Notes under the pieces: generated by a model | Seen by the model: the letters and a program-made list of their open reading frames with translations, nothing else | Databases searched by the model: none | Told to the model about the DNA's origin: nothing | Position numbers and translations under genes: made by a program | Part shown: positions 31,189 through 34,581 of the stretch, in pieces | Layout: every line of letters starts with the position of its first letter | Position numbering within the stretch: the first letter of the stretch is position 1 | Source of the DNA: DATGMB01 sp035293845 | GTDB lineage: Bacteria > Acidobacteriota > Terriglobia > Bryobacterales > Bryobacteraceae | Direction of reading: 5' to 3' | NCBI GenBank assembly: GCA_035293845.1 | Contig: DATGMB010000073.1 | Location: forward strand, 1 to 34,581 | DNA length: 34,581 nt

Positions 31189-32394
31189 ATGCCGGGCCCG
31201 CCCGCCGCTCCGAACGCCGAACGCTCCCGCGCCTTGCGCTTCATCGTTTGCCTGGGCATCGTAAGCCTGTTCGCGGACATGGTGTATGAAGGCGCGCGCA
31301 GCGTGCTCGGGCCGTTCCTGCAAAATCTCGGCGCGAGCGCCGCCGCGGTCGGCTTCATCGCCGGATTCGGGGAGATGGTGGCCGCGGCTTTGCGTTTCTT
31401 CTCCGGCCGCCTGGCCGACCGCTCGCGCGCCTACTGGAGCCTGACGATTTTGGGCTACGGGCTGACCGCGGTGGCGGTGCCGCTGCTGGCGTTCGCGCTG
31501 GGCTGGCCGATGGCGTTCGCGCTGGTCGTGGCGGAGCGCGCCGGCAAGAGCCTGCGCGGCCCTTCGCGCGATGTGCTGCTCAGCGGCGCGACGGCGCAGG
31601 TCGGGCACGGCTGGGGCTTCGGCCTGCATGCGGCGCTCGACCAGACCGGCGCGGTCGCGGGGCCGCTGTTCGTGGCGGCGATGGTGGCGCGGACGCACCA
31701 TTACGGGCCCGCGCTGCTGAGCCTCGGAGCGCCGGCGATCGCCATGTTCGCCGCGCTCGCGGTGGCGCGCATCCTGTTCCCTCACGGCGCCGCCAATGCC
31801 GCGCCGCCGGCCGCGCCGCGCACGCCGTCGCATCTGCCGCGGGTATTCTGGCTGTATGCCGGCGCCGCCGGCCTGCTGGCCTGCGGCTTCGCCGATTTCC
31901 CGCTGCTCGCGTTCCGCTGGCAGCAGGCGGGAATCGCACGTCCATCCACGATTCCGCTGCTTTACGCCGCGGCCATGGGGATGGAGGGCCTGACGGCGCT
32001 CGGGTTCGGCCGCCTGTTCGACCGCTACGGCGCGGCGGTGCTTTCGCTCGGCACGCTGTTTTCGATGGCCGCGCTGCCGCTCGCGTTCCTCGGCGGACTG
32101 GGCGCGGCGGTTGCGGCGATCGTCTTCTGGGGCTGCGGGATGGGCGCGCAGGATGCGTGCCTGCGCTCCGGGATTGCGCGCGTGGTTTCGATGGACAAGC
32201 GCGGCCGCGCATTCGGCATTTTCAACGGAATTTTCGGCATTCTCTGGTTCGCGGGCAGCGCCATCATGGGGCTGCTCTACGGCGTCACGCCGTTGGCTCT
32301 GGTGGCGTTTGGCCTGGCGATGCAGGCGGTAGCCGCGGCTGCGTTCCTCTGGCTCGGCCGCTCCCGAATGCTAGAATCGGGGAGTCCGGCATGA
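31189..32394 (+). CDS. MFS transporter
   Basis: The 401-aa protein has about 11-12 hydrophobic helices in two halves and the MFS loop 2-3 motif SGRLADRSR (72-80). The second half starts near LPRVFWLYAGAAGLL. TAGGAA lies about 8 bases upstream of the ATG. No substrate can be assigned. Its stop overlaps the BlaI start (ATGA), so it may be expressed and regulated with the BlaI/M56 pair, as an efflux pump under a stress repressor would be. Confidence 0.9.
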   Translation: MPGPPAAPNAERSRALRFIVCLGIVSLFADMVYEGARSVLGPFLQNLGASAAAVGFIAGFGEMVAAALRFFSGRLADRSRAYWSLTILGYGLTAVAVPLLAFALGWPMAFALVVAERAGKSLRGPSRDVLLSGATAQVGHGWGFGLHAALDQTGAVAGPLFVAAMVARTHHYGPALLSLGAPAIAMFAALAVARILFPHGAANAAPPAAPRTPSHLPRVFWLYAGAAGLLACGFADFPLLAFRWQQAGIARPSTIPLLYAAAMGMEGLTALGFGRLFDRYGAAVLSLGTLFSMAALPLAFLGGLGAAVAAIVFWGCGMGAQDACLRSGIARVVSMDKRGRAFGIFNGIFGILWFAGSAIMGLLYGVTPLALVAFGLAMQAVAAAAFLWLGRSRMLESGSPA

Positions 32395-32780
32395 TGGGGC
32401 ACCTGGAAGCCACGGTGATGGAGATCCTGTGGACGTGCGGGGAATCGAGCGTCCACGATGTGGTCGCGCGCCTGCCGCGGCCGCTCGCCTACACCACCGT
32501 GATGACCACGCTCGACCGGCTGTATAAGAAAGGCCTGCTGGACCGCCGGAAAGCCGACCGCGCCTTTTTCTACGTGCCGCGCTTCTCGCGCGAAGAGTGG
32601 GAGCGCAAGCGCGCGGGCGATTTCCTGGCCACGTTTCTCGCGGGCCCGGCGGATTCGCGCGGCCTGCTGATTTCCTGCCTTGTCGATGCGGTGGGCCCGC
32701 AGCATCCGGAACTGCTCGATGAACTGGAGCGCCGCATCCGGCTCAAGCGCCGGGAACTGGAACGGCGGAGGAAGGCATGA
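32391..32780 (+). CDS. BlaI/MecI-family transcriptional repressor
   Basis: The 129-aa protein shows the BlaI winged helix: GHLEATVMEILW, SSVHDVVARLP, then the recognition region LAYTTVMTTLDRLYKKGLLDR and FFYVPRFSREEW. The C-terminal half is the dimer/cleavage region. Repressors of this family bind dyads built on TACA/TGTA half-sites and are inactivated by proteolysis through a membrane M56 partner, which follows here with an ATGA overlap. GGGGAG precedes the start. Possible targets are the operon itself and the downstream TonB receptor gene. Confidence 0.94.
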   Translation: MMGHLEATVMEILWTCGESSVHDVVARLPRPLAYTTVMTTLDRLYKKGLLDRRKADRAFFYVPRFSREEWERKRAGDFLATFLAGPADSRGLLISCLVDAVGPQHPELLDELERRIRLKRRELERRRKA

Positions 32781-33694
32781 CCGCGCCGTATCTGCTGCGC
32801 CTGCTGTGTCTTTCGCTGGCTTCGTTCTTCCTGCTGCATTTCGCGCTGGCGGCCGTGGTGGCGGCCTTTGCCGGCCGGGCGCTGCGCGCGGCGGAGGCTA
32901 TGACGCCGCGCGCGGGGGCGCGCCTGCTGCTCGGGTTGCGGCTGCTGCCGCCGGTCGTGGCCGCGCTGCTGGTGGCGGGCATCTGCGCGCCGAGCTATCT
33001 CTGGCTGGAGCCGGAAGGCACGGGCGAGCGCGCAGGCATCGCGTGCATCGCGGCCGCGGCGCTGGGAGGCTGGATCTGCGCCGCGGGAATCGCACGGGCC
33101 ATCGGCGCCGCGGTGCGCTCCCGCCGCTATCTGCGGCAATGCCGCGCCGCGGCGGCGGCCGGCGCGCCGGTGATGCTGCTGGCCGGAGTTTTCCGCCCGC
33201 GCCTGATCGTTTCGCGCGGGGTGCGCCGCGCTCTCGACGCGGAGCAACTCGCCGCCGCCGTGCGGCACGAGCGGGCACACCGGACCTCCCGCGACAATCT
33301 GAAGCGCTTGCTGCTGGCGGCCGCGCCGGGCGTGTTCCCGTTCCGCGGCGGTCTGCGCCGGCTGGAGCGGGGCTGGGCCCGCCTGGCCGAATGGGCGGCG
33401 GACGACCGGGCCGCGGCCGGGGATCCGGACCGCTCGCTGGCGCTCGCGGGCGCCCTGGTGCGGATGGCGCGGCTGGTTCACGCGATTGAAGCGGGTCCGC
33501 TGGCGTGTTCGCTGGTGGGTGATACGGCCGAGCTTGCGGTCCGCGTGGAACGGCTGCTGAATCCCGCGCCGGTACGAAGCCGGCCGATTCTGCGGTGGCC
33601 CGCGCTAGTGGCCGCGGCCGGGGTTGCGGCTGTGCTGGCGCAGCCGGGGACGCTGTACACGGCGCACCGGATTCTCGAAGAATTCATGCGTTGA
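32777..33694 (+). CDS. M56 family membrane metallopeptidase (BlaR1-like, no sensor domain)
   Basis: The 305-aa protein has N-terminal helices (~8-35, ~55-75, ~90-112), then the zinc motif H164-E-R-A-H168 in VRHERAHRTSRDNLKRLLL, as in the gluzincin core of BlaR1/MecR1. A last helix (~280-297) leads to a short tail. The penicillin-binding sensor domain of BlaR1 is absent, so the signal is not read by a beta-lactam-acylated Ser. It probably cleaves the BlaI encoded upstream in response to another cue. Its ATG overlaps the BlaI stop. Confidence 0.9.
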   Translation: MTAPYLLRLLCLSLASFFLLHFALAAVVAAFAGRALRAAEAMTPRAGARLLLGLRLLPPVVAALLVAGICAPSYLWLEPEGTGERAGIACIAAAALGGWICAAGIARAIGAAVRSRRYLRQCRAAAAAGAPVMLLAGVFRPRLIVSRGVRRALDAEQLAAAVRHERAHRTSRDNLKRLLLAAAPGVFPFRGGLRRLERGWARLAEWAADDRAAAGDPDRSLALAGALVRMARLVHAIEAGPLACSLVGDTAELAVRVERLLNPAPVRSRPILRWPALVAAAGVAAVLAQPGTLYTAHRILEEFMR

Positions 33695-33729
33695 ACCGGC
33701 CCACTGCTCCCTCTCGGGCGCTCCTCAGA

Positions 33730-33746
33730 TACTATCCGTGGTAGTA
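33730..33746. promoter_or_regulatory. dyad TACTA-N7-TAGTA, candidate BlaI-type operator
   Basis: TACTATCCGTGGTAGTA has perfect 5-base arms in the 88-base gap between the M56 gene and the TonB receptor. Position and symmetry suit an operator, and a BlaI repressor is encoded just upstream, but it lacks a clean TACA/TGTA core. Confidence 0.4.
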
Positions 33747-33782
33747 AGCCCAGCGCCTCTTGTAACCTGATCCCATCCCGTC

Positions 33783-34581
33783 ATGTCTCGCAAAATCCTG
33801 CTGTTCCTTTGCGCCTGCTGCGCGGCAGCGCAGACTCCCGATACCGCCATCCTGCAAGGCCAGGTCCTCGACCCGAGCCATGCGGCGATTCCGGGGGCGA
33901 AGATCACCGCGCGCAACACCCAGACCGGTATCGAGCGCAGCGCGCAAACCGATTCCGCCGGGCGCTTTTCGATCGCCGGGCTGCCCGTCGCCGGGGCTTA
34001 CGACGTGACCGCGGTGAAGAACGGCTTTGCCGAAGGCCACGCGTCCGGCATCACACTCACGGGCGGCGCCACGGCATCGATTGCGCTCGAGCTCAGTGTG
34101 GGTGAGATTGGCGCCAGGGTGACGGTGACGGGCGCGGCGGGCGAAGTCGAGACGGGGCAGCCGGATATCGGCGTGCGCATCGAATCGAGCCAGGCCGAAG
34201 AGATGCCGCTGCCGAACCGCCGCATCACCTATCTGCCGCTGCTCAATGCCGCGAACCGGCCCGCGATCAACCAGGGCGACGTGTTCATGAACCAGAACCT
34301 GTTCACCACCAACGGCGCCGGCCGCCGGCAGACCTGGTTCGAGGTGGATGGCGCGACCGACAACGATAGCTGGGGCCGCCAGACCACCTTCAGCACGCTG
34401 CCGCTGCTCTCGCTCGAGGAGATGACGGTGCTCTCCAGCGCCTTCTCCGCCGAATACGGCGGCAGCACCGGCAGCGTGGTGAACATCGTGACGAAGCCGG
34501 GCGGGAGCGAATTTCACGGCGAGGCGCTCGAGGCATGGCGGCCGGCTGCCACGGCCGCCGCGCTCAGCGGCTTCACGCCCG
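33783..34581 (+). CDS. TonB-dependent receptor, Oar-like (partial, runs off the window)
   Basis: The first 266 codons are present and the frame stays open to the end. A signal peptide (MSRKILLFLCACCAAAQ) leads into a carboxypeptidase-regulatory-like domain (~22-110: ILQGQVLDPSHAAIPGAKI, TDSAGRFSIAGLPVAGAYDV). The plug follows, with LFTTNGAGRRQTWFEVDGATDND and FSAEYGGSTGSVVNIVTKPGGSEFHG. It is a paralogue type of the receptor at 61-3273, but the plug motifs differ. It lies 88 bases after the M56 gene, so the BlaI/M56 pair may regulate it. Confidence 0.92.
   Translation, partial: MSRKILLFLCACCAAAQTPDTAILQGQVLDPSHAAIPGAKITARNTQTGIERSAQTDSAGRFSIAGLPVAGAYDVTAVKNGFAEGHASGITLTGGATASIALELSVGEIGARVTVTGAAGEVETGQPDIGVRIESSQAEEMPLPNRRITYLPLLNAANRPAINQGDVFMNQNLFTTNGAGRRQTWFEVDGATDNDSWGRQTTFSTLPLLSLEEMTVLSSAFSAEYGGSTGSVVNIVTKPGGSEFHGEALEAWRPAATAAALSGFTP

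Noticed and set aside
32777..33694. BlaR1 beta-lactam sensor
   Set aside because: The zinc peptidase part is present, but the C-terminal penicillin-binding domain is absent, and the protein is 305 aa rather than about 580-600.

Overview
The window looks like chromosomal DNA from a GC-rich acidobacterium of the Solibacter/Bryobacter type. This is inferred from gene content and style, not from a marker gene. The hallmarks are Oar-like TonB-dependent receptors with an N-terminal carboxypeptidase-regulatory domain at both ends, a BlaI/M56 pair, a PEP-CTERM protein, a large BNR-repeat protein with Gly-rich insertions, an ECF sigma/TPR-CHAT pair and many exported amide-bond hydrolases. There is no rRNA, tRNA, transposase, phage gene or CRISPR array. 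Twenty-eight genes fill the window. No gene-free stretch exceeds 300 bases; the longest is 14995-15235 (241 bases).

Left part (1-9683): a TonB receptor (-) stands opposite a secreted class C beta-lactamase-family hydrolase (+). A sugar-phosphate isomerase/epimerase-like protein (-), a GT-C (PMT/ArnT-like) membrane glycosyltransferase (+) and a penicillin acylase-family Ntn hydrolase (+) follow.

Centre (9677-24325): an unbroken 14.6-kb run of minus-strand genes. In transcription order they are: a HIT protein, a complete Opp/Dpp-type peptide ABC importer (two ATPases, two permeases, binding protein), an ECF sigma factor, and a TPR-CHAT protease with an intact His/Cys dyad. After a 241-base gap with nested dyads come a zinc-finger anti-sigma-like protein, a secreted S8 subtilase with six QETSPMVD repeats, and an 88-aa unknown protein. 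The run ends with a P1-family self-cleaving aminopeptidase, an enolase-superfamily enzyme and a small beta-carbonic-anhydrase-like protein. Many junctions overlap by 1-4 bases, which suggests translational coupling.

Right part (24409-34581): an exported transglutaminase-like protein (-), a PEP-CTERM protein (+), the BNR-repeat protein (-), then a plus-strand series. That series is MtnA, a thioredoxin-like protein, an MFS transporter, BlaI, an M56 metallopeptidase, and the start of a second TonB receptor that runs off the window.

The best candidate for an undescribed system is the ECF sigma / TPR-CHAT protease / ZAS-like protein / repeat-bearing subtilase neighbourhood, physically coupled to the peptide importer. 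In type III-E CRISPR a TPR-CHAT protease cleaves a partner that restrains a sigma factor. Here there are no cas genes, so a CRISPR-independent sigma/protease relay that senses peptides or damage is a reasonable but untested hypothesis.
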